Assembly (NCBI RefSeq): GCF_000022085.1
Contig: NC_011894.1
Coordinates: 522,501 to 586,500, forward strand
DNA: 64,000 nucleotides
Direction of reading: 5' to 3'
From: Methylobacterium nodulans ORS 2060
Lineage (GTDB): Bacteria; Pseudomonadota; Alphaproteobacteria; Rhizobiales; Beijerinckiaceae
Part shown: in pieces, positions 27,694-39,741 of the stretch
Position numbering within the stretch: position 1 is the stretch's first letter
Layout: the number at the start of each line of letters is the position of its first letter
Notes under the pieces: model-generated
Databases searched by the model: none
What the model was told of the DNA's origin: nothing
What the model saw: only the letters and a program-made list of their open reading frames with translations
Program-made: the position numbers and the translations under genes

Positions 27694-28712
27694 GACGTCA
27701 CCGCCTCGGTGGCGCCGACCCGCCCGTCCTCTGCGATGCGCGCCGTGCGCTGCGGGTCGCCGAGCGGATAGTGGCAGCGCACCCTGCCCTCGCCGCAGGC
27801 GCGCAGCTCCGGGCGCACCCGGCGCGAATGCTCGGTCGCGTCGGTGCAGCGCGGGCTGAACAGGCAGCCGGAAGGCCGATCGAAGAGCCCCGGCACCACG
27901 CCGGGAATCGTGGCGAGCCGCCCGCCCTCGCTGCGCTCCGGCAGGGCCGCGAGGAGCGCCGCCGTGTAGGGGTGCTGGGGCGCCGCGAACAGCGCGGCGG
28001 CTTTCTGCTCCTCCATCACCTGGCCCGCATACATCACGATCACGCGCTGCGCCGTCTCGGCCACCACGCCCATATTGTGGGTGATGAGCACGAGGGCCAT
28101 GCCGCGCTCCCGCTGCAGGGTGAGCAGCAGGTCGAGGATCTGGGCCTGGATGGTGACGTCGAGCGCCGTCGTCGGCTCGTCGGCGATCAGCAGCTTCGGG
28201 TTGCAGGCGATCGCCATGGCGATCATCACCCGCTGGTTCATGCCGCCCGAGAGCTGGTGCGGATAGGCGCCGAGGCGGCTCTCGGGCGCCGGAATGCCCA
28301 CCTGCGCGAGCAGCTCCACCGCCCGGTCGCGGGCCGCCCGCCGGCCCATCCCCTCGTGCAGCCGCAGGGTCTCGGCGAGCTGGAAGCCGACCGTGAAGCA
28401 GGGATTGAGGCTCGTCGTCGGCTCCTGGAAGATCATCGCGACGTCCTTGCCGGTGAGGCGACGGCGCTCGCGGGCCGACAGCGTGAGGAGATCGCGGCCC
28501 TCGAAGCGCAGGCGGTCGGCGCGCACCCGGCCCGGATAGGCGACGAGCCCCATCAGCGCCAGCATGGTGACGCTCTTGCCGGAGCCCGATTCGCCGACGA
28601 CGCCGAGCACCTCGCCCGCTTCGAGGCTGAGCGAGACCCCGTCGACGGCGCGCATCACGCCGCCCGCGCTCGGGAACTCGACGGAGAGATTCTCGATCTC
28701 GAGGAGGGGCAC
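27690..28712 (-). CDS. dppD: Dipeptide ABC transporter ATP-binding protein DppD
   Basis: 340 residues from a GTG at 28712. Walker [10 protein letters not shown], signature [15 protein letters not shown] and Walker [13 protein letters not shown] are present, with the C-terminal peptide-transporter cysteine motif [16 protein letters not shown] (here ending EHSRR). It forms the ATPase pair with DppF and follows dppC after 4 bases. Confidence 0.92.
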
Positions 28713-28716
28713 GGGG

Positions 28717-29628
28717 CTACCGCTTCAGCTTGGGGTCGAAGGCGTCGCGCAGGCCGTCGCCCAGGAGGTTGAAGGCCAGCACGGTGATAAGGATCATGAG
28801 CCCGGGAAAGGTGACGACCCACCACGCCCGCAGCACGAATTCGCGGGCATCGGCCAGCATCGTGCCCCATTCGGGGGCGGGCGGCTGGGCGCCGAGGCCG
28901 AGGAAGCCGAGGGCCGCTGCGTCGAGGATCGCCGTCGAGATGCCGAGCGACGCCTGGACGATCAGCGGCGCCATGCAGTTCGGCAGGATCTCCTTGAACA
29001 TCAGCCGCAGCGTCCCCGCCCCGCTGACCTTCGCGGCGGTCACGTAGTCCCGCGACGCCTCGGCCAGCACCGCCGCGCGGGCGATGCGCACGTAATGGGG
29101 CAGGACCACCACGGCGACCGCCAGCATGGCGTTCATCAGCCCGGGCCCGAGGATCGCCACGATGACGATGGCGAGCAGCAGGCTCGGCAGGGTGAGGATG
29201 ATATCCATCACCCGCATGATCGCGATGTCGACGATCCCGCGGAAATAGCCCGCCGCGAGCCCGAGCGCGGTGCCGACCAGGATCGAGAGCGCGACCACCG
29301 CGATGCCGATGGTGAGCGAGAGCCGCGCCCCGTGGATCAGCCGCGAGAGGATGTCCCGCCCGATCGCGTCGGTGCCGAGCGGATAGGCGAGCGAGCCCCC
29401 CTGCTGCCAGAACGGCGGCTTCAGGAACATCGCCTCGTTGGTGAGGGTGGGCGAGTGCGGCGCCACCACGTCCGCGAGCGCCGCCAGGGCGAGCACCAGC
29501 ACGATCACCGCAAGCCCGATCACCGCGCCCGTATTGGCCCGGAAATAGGACCAGAATTCCTTCAGCGGGTGCGGCGGCGTCGCGCTTGGGGCGGCGGCGG
29601 AAGGGGTCTCCATCACCTCGGCGGTCAT
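28717..29628 (-). CDS. dppC: Dipeptide ABC transporter permease DppC
   Basis: 303 residues from the ATG at 29628; a GTG two codons upstream is possible. It has about six membrane helices with the large first periplasmic loop ([20 protein letters not shown]) and the EAA loop [20 protein letters not shown] that contacts the ATPase. It is the second permease of the operon. Confidence 0.92.
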   Translation of the reverse strand: MTAEVMETPSAAAPSATPPHPLKEFWSYFRANTGAVIGLAVIVLVLALAALADVVAPHSPTLTNEAMFLKPPFWQQGGSLAYPLGTDAIGRDILSRLIHGARLSLTIGIAVVALSILVGTALGLAAGYFRGIVDIAIMRVMDIILTLPSLLLAIVIVAILGPGLMNAMLAVAVVVLPHYVRIARAAVLAEASRDYVTAAKVSGAGTLRLMFKEILPNCMAPLIVQASLGISTAILDAAALGFLGLGAQPPAPEWGTMLADAREFVLRAWWVVTFPGLMILITVLAFNLLGDGLRDAFDPKLKR

Positions 29629-29668
29629 GACCACCTCGACAGGGTTGGGCGGAGTTCGGGCGTATGCG

Positions 29669-30679
29669 TCATCGCATGTGCCGGATGCGCGGGTTGATGA
29701 GGCCGTAGGCGAGATCGACGAGGAGGTTCACCGTCATCACCACGGCGCCGATGAGCAGGATGCCGCCCTGGAGCACCGGGTAGTCGCGCCGGCCGATCGC
29801 CTCGATCAGCCACTTGCCGATGCCCGGCCAGGAAAAGATGGTCTCGGTCAGGATCGCGCCCGTGAACAGCACGCCGACCTGCAGGCCGATCACGGTCACG
29901 ACCGGGATGAGGGCGTTGCGCAGGGCGTGCAGCCCGATGACGCGCATCCCTGAGAGCCCCTTCGCCCGGGCGGTGCGGATGTAGTCCTCGCCCAGCACCT
30001 CCAGCATGGCCGAGCGGGTCATGCGCGCGATCACCGCCAGCGGCACCGTGCCGAGCACGATGGCCGGCAGCACCAGATGGGCGAGCGCCGAGCCGAAGGC
30101 GCCCCTGTCGTCCGAGAGCAGGCTGTCGATCAGGAGGAAGCCGGTCACCGGCTCGACGTAATACTGCACGGCGATGCGGCCCGAGACCGGCGTGAGGTCG
30201 AGCTGCACCGAGAACAGCAGGATGAGGAGCAGGCCCCACCAGAAGATCGGCATCGAGTAGCCGGCGAGCGAGAGCCCCATCACCCCGTGGTCGAAGATGG
30301 AGTTGCGCCTGACCGCCGCCAGGATGCCGGCCGGAAGGCCGAGCAGCACGGCGAACAGGATGGCGCAGACCGCGAGCTCGACCGTGGCAGGAAACAGGCT
30401 GGCGAATTCGTTGATCACGGTCTCCTGCGTGATCATCGACTTGCCGAGATCGCCCTGGAGCAGGCGTCCGAGATAGATCCCGTACTGGACCAGGATCGGC
30501 CGGTCGAGGCCGAGCTCGTGGCGCAGGGCCTCGTGGCGGGCCGGATCGATGCCGCGCTCGCCCGCCATGGTCTCGATCGGATCGCCCGGGACGAGGCGGA
30601 TCAGGAAGAAGGCGACCAGCGTGATGCCGATGAAGGTCGGCACGATCAGGCTGAGGCGGGTGAGGAGGAAGCGCAGCAT
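29669..30679 (-). CDS. dppB: Dipeptide ABC transporter permease DppB
   Basis: 336 residues from ATG 30679. The N-terminal motif TFIGITLVAFFLIRLVPGDP, the LGLDRPILVQY segment and the EAA loop LGEDYIRTARAKGLSGMRVI are typical of DppB/OppB permeases. It lies between dppA and dppC in the same direction. Confidence 0.92.
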   Translation of the reverse strand: MLRFLLTRLSLIVPTFIGITLVAFFLIRLVPGDPIETMAGERGIDPARHEALRHELGLDRPILVQYGIYLGRLLQGDLGKSMITQETVINEFASLFPATVELAVCAILFAVLLGLPAGILAAVRRNSIFDHGVMGLSLAGYSMPIFWWGLLLILLFSVQLDLTPVSGRIAVQYYVEPVTGFLLIDSLLSDDRGAFGSALAHLVLPAIVLGTVPLAVIARMTRSAMLEVLGEDYIRTARAKGLSGMRVIGLHALRNALIPVVTVIGLQVGVLFTGAILTETIFSWPGIGKWLIEAIGRRDYPVLQGGILLIGAVVMTVNLLVDLAYGLINPRIRHMR

Positions 30680-30724
30680 CGGGCGGCGGGCCGGGCGGCG
30701 CGGGCAGCGCCGCCCTTCACGGCT

Positions 30725-32320
30725 TTAGCCCTTGATGTCCACGCCGTAGAAGACGTGGCGGCTGAAGGGCGACAGCTTGAAGTCGATCACCTCCTTGCGC
30801 ATCGGCTTCAGCTGCACCGCATGCGCGATGGTGAACCAGGGGGCCTGCTCCTTGAACACGACCTGGGCCTGTTCGTAGAGCTTGGTGCGCTCGGCCTGAT
30901 CGGTCAGCATCTTGGCCTTGACCACAACGTCGTCGAAGGTCTTGTCGCACCATTTGGCGACGTTGCCGCCATTGTTCTTGGCGGCGTCGCAGCCGAGCAG
31001 CGTGTGCAGGAAGTTGTCCGGATCGCCGTTGTCGCCGGTCCAGCCGAGCATCCCGGTCTGGTGCTCGCCCGCCTGCATGCGCTTGCGGTACTCGCCCCAC
31101 TCGTAGGACTTGATCTCGGCCTTGATGCCGACCTTGGCGAGATCGGCCTGCATCAGCTCGGCGATACGCCTTGCATTGGGGTTGTAGGGGCGCTGCACCG
31201 GCATCGCCCAGAGATCGGTCTCGAACCCGTTCGGGAAGCCGGCCTCGGCGAGGAGCTTCCTCGCCGCCTCCGGATCGTAGGGATCATCCTTCACCGCCGT
31301 GTTGTAGGACCATATCGAGGGCGGGATCGGGTTCACCGCCGCGATGCCGGTCGAGAGATAGACCGCCTCGATGATGGCCTTCTTGTTGATGGCCATGTTG
31401 AAGGCCTTGCGCACGCGCACGTCGTCGAAGGGCTTCTTGGTCGTGTTGTAGGCGAGATAGCCGATGTTGAGGCCCGGCTGCTCCAGCACCTGAATCGCCG
31501 GATCCTTGCGCATGGCATCGAGGTCGGCCGGGTTCGGATAGGGCATCAGGTGGCATTCGCCCTTCTGCAGCTTCGCCCAGCGGACGGACGCATCCGGCGT
31601 GATTGCGAACACGAGGTCGTCGATCTTGGCCTTTCCACCCCAGTATTCGGGGAAGGCCTTGTAGCGGATGATCGCGTCCTTCTGGTACTGCACGAGGTAG
31701 AACGGCCCGGTTCCGATCGGGACCTGGTCGATCTTCTCCGGGGTGCCGGCCTTCAGCATGGCATCGGCGTATTCCTTCGACTGGATCCCTGCGTAGGACA
31801 TGGCGAGGTCGGCGAGGAACGGCGCCTCGGGCCGGTTGAGCGTGATGCGGACGGTGTGATCGTCGAGCCTCTCCACCGACTTCAGCAGCTTCGCCAGCCC
31901 CATGTCGTTGAAGTAGGAGTGGTTCGAGCTGGTGACCTTGTAGAAGGGATGATCCTCCTTCCACTGCCGCTCGATGGCGAACACGACGTCGTCGGCGTTG
32001 AAGTCGCGGGTCGGCTTGAAGGCGCGGTTGGCATTGTGCCATTTCACGCCCTTGCGCAGGTGGAAGGTGTAGGCCGTGCCGTCCGGCGAGATCTCCCAGC
32101 TCTCGGCCAGGCCCGGCACCACCTTGGTGCCGCCGCGTTCGAACTCGACCAGATTGTTGTAGACCTGGGCGGTCGCGTCGAAGGTCGTGCCCGTGGTGTT
32201 GATCGCCGGATAGAAATTCTCCGGCGAGCCTTCCGAGCAATAGACCAGGGTCTTGGCCTGAAGGGGGGCGGCCAGGACGGCCGCGCCGGCGACGGCGGCG
32301 AGCAGGATGGTTGTCTTCAC
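30725..32320 (-). CDS. dppA: Periplasmic dipeptide-binding protein DppA
   Basis: The best start is a GTG at 32320 ([20 protein letters not shown] follows), giving 531 residues with a signal peptide cleaved after QAK-type residues. The mature protein begins [18 protein letters not shown], a DppA hallmark, and carries the family 5 signature [20 protein letters not shown]. It captures dipeptides (possibly also heme or other small ligands in some relatives) for DppBCDF. It is the first gene of the operon and diverges from ligA across 193 bp, where the dpp promoter should lie. Confidence 0.92.
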   Translation of the reverse strand: MKTTILLAAVAGAAVLAAPLQAKTLVYCSEGSPENFYPAINTTGTTFDATAQVYNNLVEFERGGTKVVPGLAESWEISPDGTAYTFHLRKGVKWHNANRAFKPTRDFNADDVVFAIERQWKEDHPFYKVTSSNHSYFNDMGLAKLLKSVERLDDHTVRITLNRPEAPFLADLAMSYAGIQSKEYADAMLKAGTPEKIDQVPIGTGPFYLVQYQKDAIIRYKAFPEYWGGKAKIDDLVFAITPDASVRWAKLQKGECHLMPYPNPADLDAMRKDPAIQVLEQPGLNIGYLAYNTTKKPFDDVRVRKAFNMAINKKAIIEAVYLSTGIAAVNPIPPSIWSYNTAVKDDPYDPEAARKLLAEAGFPNGFETDLWAMPVQRPYNPNARRIAELMQADLAKVGIKAEIKSYEWGEYRKRMQAGEHQTGMLGWTGDNGDPDNFLHTLLGCDAAKNNGGNVAKWCDKTFDDVVVKAKMLTDQAERTKLYEQAQVVFKEQAPWFTIAHAVQLKPMRKEVIDFKLSPFSRHVFYGVDIKG

Positions 32321-32369
32321 GGGTTCGGCCTCGTGCCTTCGATCGACCTTAGGTAGAGCGGCGATCTGA

Positions 32370-35003
<2,634 letters not shown>

Positions 35004-35035
35004 AAAGCGGCGGATTTCGCCGCCAAGCGCCCCCG

Positions 35036-35605
35036 ATGCGAACGCTCGCGATCGATTTCGAAACGGCGAATGAGCGCCGGGACAGCGCCTGCGCGGTCGG
35101 CCTCGCCTGGATCGAGGACGGGCGCGTGGTGCGCCGCGAAGCCCGCCTGATCCGCCCGGCCGAGATGCGCTTCTCGCCCTTCAACGTCCGCGTCCACGGC
35201 ATCCGCCCGGAGGACGTGGCGGATGCGCCGGATTTTGCCGCCGCGATGGCGCCCTTCCTGCCCGAGATCGCGGGCGCGCTGGTGCTCGCCCACAATGCGA
35301 GCTTCGACATCGGCGTGCTCGCCGCGGCGCTCGCGGCCTGCGGGTTGCCGCAGCCGGACTACACGTCGCTGTGCACGCTCCAGCTCGCCCGGCGGCAATG
35401 GCCCGGTCAGGAGCGCTACCGGCTTCCGGCCCTGGCCGCGCGGCTCGGCATCGCCTTCCGCCACCACGATGCCGGGGAGGATGCCTTCGTCTGCGCGGAA
35501 GTGGCGCTCGCCGCCATGCGCGAGGCGGGAGCGCCGGACGTCGCGACGCTCGCCCATGCGTCGGGCCTCGCCCGGCGGCGCGGCGGGCTGCCCCTCGGTG
35601 CCTGA
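35036..35605 (+). CDS. DEDDh 3'-5' exonuclease (DnaQ-like)
   Basis: 189 residues from ATG 35036. The ExoI motif is AIDFETAN, ExoII is LVLAHNASFDIGVL and ExoIII is HHDAGEDAFVCAEV, so all catalytic acidic residues and the His are present. It is a stand-alone exonuclease domain, resembling the DNA polymerase III epsilon subunit and RNase T families. The gene starts 33 bases after ligA and is probably co-transcribed, which suggests a repair or end-trimming role. Confidence 0.87.
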   Translation: MRTLAIDFETANERRDSACAVGLAWIEDGRVVRREARLIRPAEMRFSPFNVRVHGIRPEDVADAPDFAAAMAPFLPEIAGALVLAHNASFDIGVLAAALAACGLPQPDYTSLCTLQLARRQWPGQERYRLPALAARLGIAFRHHDAGEDAFVCAEVALAAMREAGAPDVATLAHASGLARRRGGLPLGA

Positions 35606-35607
35606 TC

Positions 35608-35872
35608 CGGTTTCCGGTTGATTCCTTCCGAGACGAGTCTGCGCGGGGAACCCCTCTCCCGAGCGGGAGAGGGGCAGGGGGTGAGGGTCCCGGACCCTTC
35701 AGAATAAAACTGAGACGGTAGTGCTGGCAGCGGGCCGGTTCCGTCTTCTTACTGAACCACCTGGGCCCTCACGCGCGATCTTCGATCGCCTACCCCTCTC
35801 CCGCACGGGAGAGGGGATCCCGCGGTTCCCGCGCCTCTTGTCTCGGAACAGATCAACCAGACGCCTATGATC
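35608..35872. repeat. Composite palindromic element family 1, copy B (inverted relative to A)
   Basis: Hairpins CCCCTCTCCCG/CGGGAGAGGGG at 35651-35674 and 35793-35816 flank a central region that is the reverse complement of the central region of copy A (for instance CTGAACCACCTGGGCCCTCA here). Outer ends contain CCGAGACGAG and CTCTTGTCTCGGAACAGATC. It fills most of the 343-bp gap before murD. Confidence 0.88.
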
Positions 35873-35948
35873 CGGCCGGCAGCCAGGCCGTTTCCTCTCC
35901 GGGGAGGGATGGTCTAGGGTCGCGCCCCATTTCGACGAGTCGCGCTCC

Positions 35949-37331
35949 ATGACGCCCAGCACCACCTTCGCCGGCCGCACCCTCGCTCTGTTCGGCCTCG
36001 GCGGCTCGGGCCTCGCCACCGCGCTGAGCCTCCAGGCGGGCGGCGCCCGGGTCGTCGCCTGCGACGACAATCCGGAGCGCATGGCGGCGGCCGAGGCTGA
36101 GGGCGTCGCTACCGCCGATCTGCGGGGAGCCGACTGGGCGGAATTCGCGGCGCTCCTCCTCGCCCCCGGCGTGCCCTTCACCCATCCGGAGCCGCACTGG
36201 ACGGTCAAGCGCGCGGCGAGCGCGGGCGTGCCGGTGATCGGCGACATCGAGCTGTTCTGCCGCGAGCGCGCCACCACGGCCCCGGACGCCCCCTTCGTCG
36301 CCATCACGGGCACCAACGGCAAGTCGACCACCACGGCGCTCATCGCCCATGTCCTGCGGGAGACCGGCCACGACGTGCAGATGGGCGGCAATATCGGCAC
36401 GGCGATCCTGTCGCTCGCGCCGCCCGCCCCCGGCCGCGTCCACGTGATCGAGATGTCGTCCTTTCAGATCGACCTCACGCCGACGCTGAAGCCGAGCGTC
36501 GGCGTGCTCCTCAACATCACGCCCGACCACCTCGACCGCCACGGGGACATGGCCAACTACGCGGGCATCAAGGAGCGGCTGATCGCGAGTTCCGACCACG
36601 CGGTGATCGGGGTCGACGACGACTACACCCGGGCGATCGCGGCGCGGCATGCCGGGCCGCTTACGCGGGTGCATGTGGGCGAAACCGCGCCCGGGCCCGG
36701 CATCCTCGCCCGCCACGGCGTCCTGATCGACGGCTGCACCGAACCGCCCTCCCCGGTCGCGGATCTCACCGGCATCCCTTCCTTACGCGGATCGCACAAC
36801 TGGCAGAATGCCGGGATCGCCTATGCGGTGGCGCGCGCGCTCGGGGTGGCGCCGGACGCCTTCGCGCAGGCCCTGCGCAGCTTCCCCGGCCTGCCCCACC
36901 GGATGGAGGAGGTGGGGCGGCGCGGCTCCGTGCTCTTCATCAACGACTCGAAGGCGACCAACGCCGATTCGACCGAGAAGGCGCTGGCGGCCTTCCCGCG
37001 CGTGCACTGGATCCTCGGCGGCAAGCCGAAGGAGGGCGGCATCGCGAGCCTCGCCCCCTATTTCCCGCGCATCGCCCACGCCTACCTGATCGGCGCCGCG
37101 AGCGACGCCTTCGCGGCGACGCTGGAGGGGCACGCGCCCGTCAGCCGCTGCGGCACGCTGGAAGCGGCCGTGGCGCAGGCGGCCGAGGATGCGGCGCATG
37201 AGCCGGAGGCGGTGGTCCTGCTCTCGCCGGCCTGCGCGTCCTACGATCAGTTCCGCAGCTTCGAGGATCGCGGCGACCAGTTCCGGGCGATGGTGCGGGC
37301 CCTGCCGGGGCTGGTGCCGACGGGCGGGTGA
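35949..37331 (+). CDS. murD: UDP-N-acetylmuramoyl-L-alanine:D-glutamate ligase (MurD)
   Basis: 460 residues. The N-terminal Rossmann region has ALFGLGGSGLATALSLQAGG, the ATP loop is VAITGTNGKSTTTALIAHVL and the conserved EMSSFQIDLTP and NITPDHLDRHG motifs follow; the C-terminal domain has INDSKATNADST. It adds D-glutamate in peptidoglycan precursor synthesis. No other murein-cluster gene is nearby, so it may be a second copy outside the dcw cluster; that needs the whole genome. Confidence 0.92.
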   Translation: MTPSTTFAGRTLALFGLGGSGLATALSLQAGGARVVACDDNPERMAAAEAEGVATADLRGADWAEFAALLLAPGVPFTHPEPHWTVKRAASAGVPVIGDIELFCRERATTAPDAPFVAITGTNGKSTTTALIAHVLRETGHDVQMGGNIGTAILSLAPPAPGRVHVIEMSSFQIDLTPTLKPSVGVLLNITPDHLDRHGDMANYAGIKERLIASSDHAVIGVDDDYTRAIAARHAGPLTRVHVGETAPGPGILARHGVLIDGCTEPPSPVADLTGIPSLRGSHNWQNAGIAYAVARALGVAPDAFAQALRSFPGLPHRMEEVGRRGSVLFINDSKATNADSTEKALAAFPRVHWILGGKPKEGGIASLAPYFPRIAHAYLIGAASDAFAATLEGHAPVSRCGTLEAAVAQAAEDAAHEPEAVVLLSPACASYDQFRSFEDRGDQFRAMVRALPGLVPTGG

Positions 37332-37450
37332 GGCCCTCCGGTTCCGTCCCTCGGCCGATCGGCGTATGGTTGGGGCCTGCTCTGCGTCGCGTACGCGCCT
37401 CCCGCCCCCTCCTGCCATCGTCGTGGCGCAATCCTGGCCTGCAAGGAGCC

Positions 37451-38230
37451 ATGCTGAATCACCCCCATCTCCTGCCGGCCGGCGGGGCTCCGATCCAGGT
37501 CCCGGTGCACCGTGCGCCCCGCAAGATCATCAGCTGGAACCTGCTGCGGCGGAGCGGGGCGACGGTGGAGGCCGTAGCGGCGCTGATCGAGCACGAGAAG
37601 CCCGACCTGCTGCTGATGCAGGAGGCGACGGTCGAGATCACCGACCTGCAGGAGCGCGTGGGCGGGCATTATGCCTGGGCGCCCCTGCCGCGGCGCATCC
37701 ACGGGCTGGCGATGTGGAGCCCGACGCCCTGGCTTAGCACCCCGCGGGTGATCCCGATCCCGTCCGGCGCCCTGGTCGACCGCGTCTGCCAGGTGCTCGA
37801 TTGCGGCACCTACGGGGTTGCCAACGTCCACCTCTCGCACGGGCAGATGCTCAACCGGCGCCAGCTGCGACGCATCGAGCAGCACCTGCCGGTGCGCGCC
37901 GCCGTCCTCGGGGACTACAATCTCGTCGGGCCGGCCCTGCTGCCGGGCTTCCGGGATGTGGGGCCGCGTCATCCGACCCACGCGATGGTGGAGATCGTTC
38001 CCCTGCGCCTCGACCGCTGCCTCGTGCGCGGCCTGATCTGCCGGCACACGGCGGTGCTGCCGCGGGGCGCCTCGGACCACCGGCCGATCGTGGTGCATCT
38101 GGAGCCCTCATCTCTGCCCCTCAGCCGCCCCGGGATCGCGCATCTGCGCGACCGCGTCGACCTCAGAGGTATGGCAGCAGCAATCGCACGCCGGCGTCGC
38201 GCAGGCGCACCGGCATCCCCCTTGCCTTAA
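37451..38230 (+). CDS. Endonuclease/exonuclease/phosphatase family protein
   Basis: ATG 37451 behind AAGGAG gives 259 residues. Motifs of the fold are present: ISWNLLRRSG, LLLMQEAT, VANVHLSHG, LGDYN and GASDHRPIVVHL. It is a metal-dependent phosphoesterase or nuclease of unknown substrate, cytoplasmic as no signal peptide is seen. Its last 68 bases overlap the end of the convergent cardiolipin-synthase-like gene; the tail beyond VVHLEPS is basic and low in complexity. Confidence 0.82.
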   Translation: MLNHPHLLPAGGAPIQVPVHRAPRKIISWNLLRRSGATVEAVAALIEHEKPDLLLMQEATVEITDLQERVGGHYAWAPLPRRIHGLAMWSPTPWLSTPRVIPIPSGALVDRVCQVLDCGTYGVANVHLSHGQMLNRRQLRRIEQHLPVRAAVLGDYNLVGPALLPGFRDVGPRHPTHAMVEIVPLRLDRCLVRGLICRHTAVLPRGASDHRPIVVHLEPSSLPLSRPGIAHLRDRVDLRGMAAAIARRRRAGAPASPLP

Positions 38231-39608
38231 GCGCCTCGCGGGTGAGCTGCGTCTCCATCTTGGCCGCGAGCAGCCGGTCCAGCTGCGCCGCGAAGGCCGG
38301 ATCGTAGAGTTCGACGTTCAGCTCGAAATTGAGCCGGAAGCTGCGCGTGTCCCAGTTGGCGCTGCCGACGAAGCACCACACGTCGTCGACGACCATCAGC
38401 TTCGAATGGTCGAAGGGCGGCCGGTCGAGCCAGATCCGCACCCCCGACTTGAGCAGCGGCCCCACATGCGCGCGGGTCGCCCAGTCGACGAGCCGGTGGT
38501 TGCTCGCCTGCGGGATGACGACGTCGACCGCGATCCCGCGCATCGCCGCGAGCGCGAGCGAGGTGAGCAGGATCTCGCTCGGCAGGAAATAGGGCGTGGC
38601 GAGCCGGATCGAGCGCCGGGCGGTGGCGAGCGCGGCCAGCACCACGAATTCGATCTTCTCGATATCGGCATCGGGCCCCGAGGTGACGACCCGGGCCGGA
38701 ATGGCGCCCGCCGGCGGAATCGCCGGGAACCATGCCGGCCCGTCGAGATCCTCGCCCATCACGAAGGCCCAGTCGCGGGCGAAGGCCTGGGTGAGCTGAC
38801 CGACCACCGGCCCGTCGAGGCGGAAATGCGTGTCGCGCACGGGCTCGGGCGGGTTCTGCGACACCCGGTTCTCGTCCCCGATATTGACGCCCCCGACGAA
38901 GCCGATCCGCCCATCCACCACGAGCAGCTTCTTGTGCGTGCGCAGGTTCAGGAAGGGCATGCGCCAGGGCACGGCGGAATGCATGAACAGGCCCGCCGGG
39001 ATGCCCTCGGCCCGCAGGCGCCGGTAGATCGCCGGGGAGAAATAGCCGCTGCCGATGCCGTCGACGAGTACGCAGATCGCGGTGCCCCGGGCCTTGGCGG
39101 CGGCGAGCGCCCGCACGAAGGCCTCCCCGCTCGCATCGTCGCGCATGATGTAGCTCGACAGGCCGATGCTGTGCTGCGCGGTCCCGATCGCCTCCAGCAT
39201 CGCCGGATAGGCCTCGTCGCCGTGGCGCAGCAGCGCCACGCGGTTGCCGCCGGTGAGCGGCAGCCCGGTCAGCTCGTCGCCGGCCCGTTCGAGGGGCAGG
39301 AAGGGCTCGGGCACCCGGACGGGATCGGCCTGCGGCACGCCGGGCTTGCGCACCGGCAGCACGGGCAGGCGGCGCGCCCGGCGCATCACCCGGTTGATGC
39401 CGAACAGCGCGTAGAGGGCGCTGCCGGCGAGCGGCGAGAGCCAGGCCAGCCCGATCCAGCCGATGGCCGCCCCGACCTCCCGCTTGTTGAGGAGGGCGTG
39501 CAGGGTGACCGCGAAGGCCAGGGCGAAGCCGAGGAGCGCCAGCCCCTCCACCCGGACCGCGCTGAGCAATCCGAACCACGCGGTGACCAGCTCTTGCACC
39601 CGAGACAA
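38163..39608 (-). CDS. Cardiolipin synthase-like phospholipase D protein
   Basis: Up to 481 residues; the start is a TTG at 39608 or a GTG at 39599, neither with a clear ribosome binding site. Two N-terminal membrane helices (GLALLGFALAFAVTLHALLN, IGWIGLAWLSPLAGSALYAL) are followed by two PLD domains, each with an HKD motif: HKKLLVVDGRIGFVGGVN and HSKLMVVDDVWCFVGSANWD. This is the ClsA-type layout, which joins two phosphatidylglycerol molecules into cardiolipin in the inner membrane. Confidence 0.87.
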   Translation of the reverse strand: MSRVQELVTAWFGLLSAVRVEGLALLGFALAFAVTLHALLNKREVGAAIGWIGLAWLSPLAGSALYALFGINRVMRRARRLPVLPVRKPGVPQADPVRVPEPFLPLERAGDELTGLPLTGGNRVALLRHGDEAYPAMLEAIGTAQHSIGLSSYIMRDDASGEAFVRALAAAKARGTAICVLVDGIGSGYFSPAIYRRLRAEGIPAGLFMHSAVPWRMPFLNLRTHKKLLVVDGRIGFVGGVNIGDENRVSQNPPEPVRDTHFRLDGPVVGQLTQAFARDWAFVMGEDLDGPAWFPAIPPAGAIPARVVTSGPDADIEKIEFVVLAALATARRSIRLATPYFLPSEILLTSLALAAMRGIAVDVVIPQASNHRLVDWATRAHVGPLLKSGVRIWLDRPPFDHSKLMVVDDVWCFVGSANWDTRSFRLNFELNVELYDPAFAAQLDRLLAAKMETQLTREALKARGMPVRLRDAGVRLLLPYL

Positions 39609-39741
39609 CCCGCACGACGCCGACGCCCCTCAGCGCATAGGGGATGCCTGCCTGAGATTCCACTGCCAGGTCCGATGGAGCGGCGAGGCGCGCCTGCGCC
39701 GGGGAGCCCGACGCCTCCCCGGCCGACGAACCCGGCCGCAC

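Noticed and set aside
30077..32356. Long plus-strand frame opposite dppB and dppA
   Set aside because: Shadow of well-defined genes; no start site, domain or ribosome binding site supports it.
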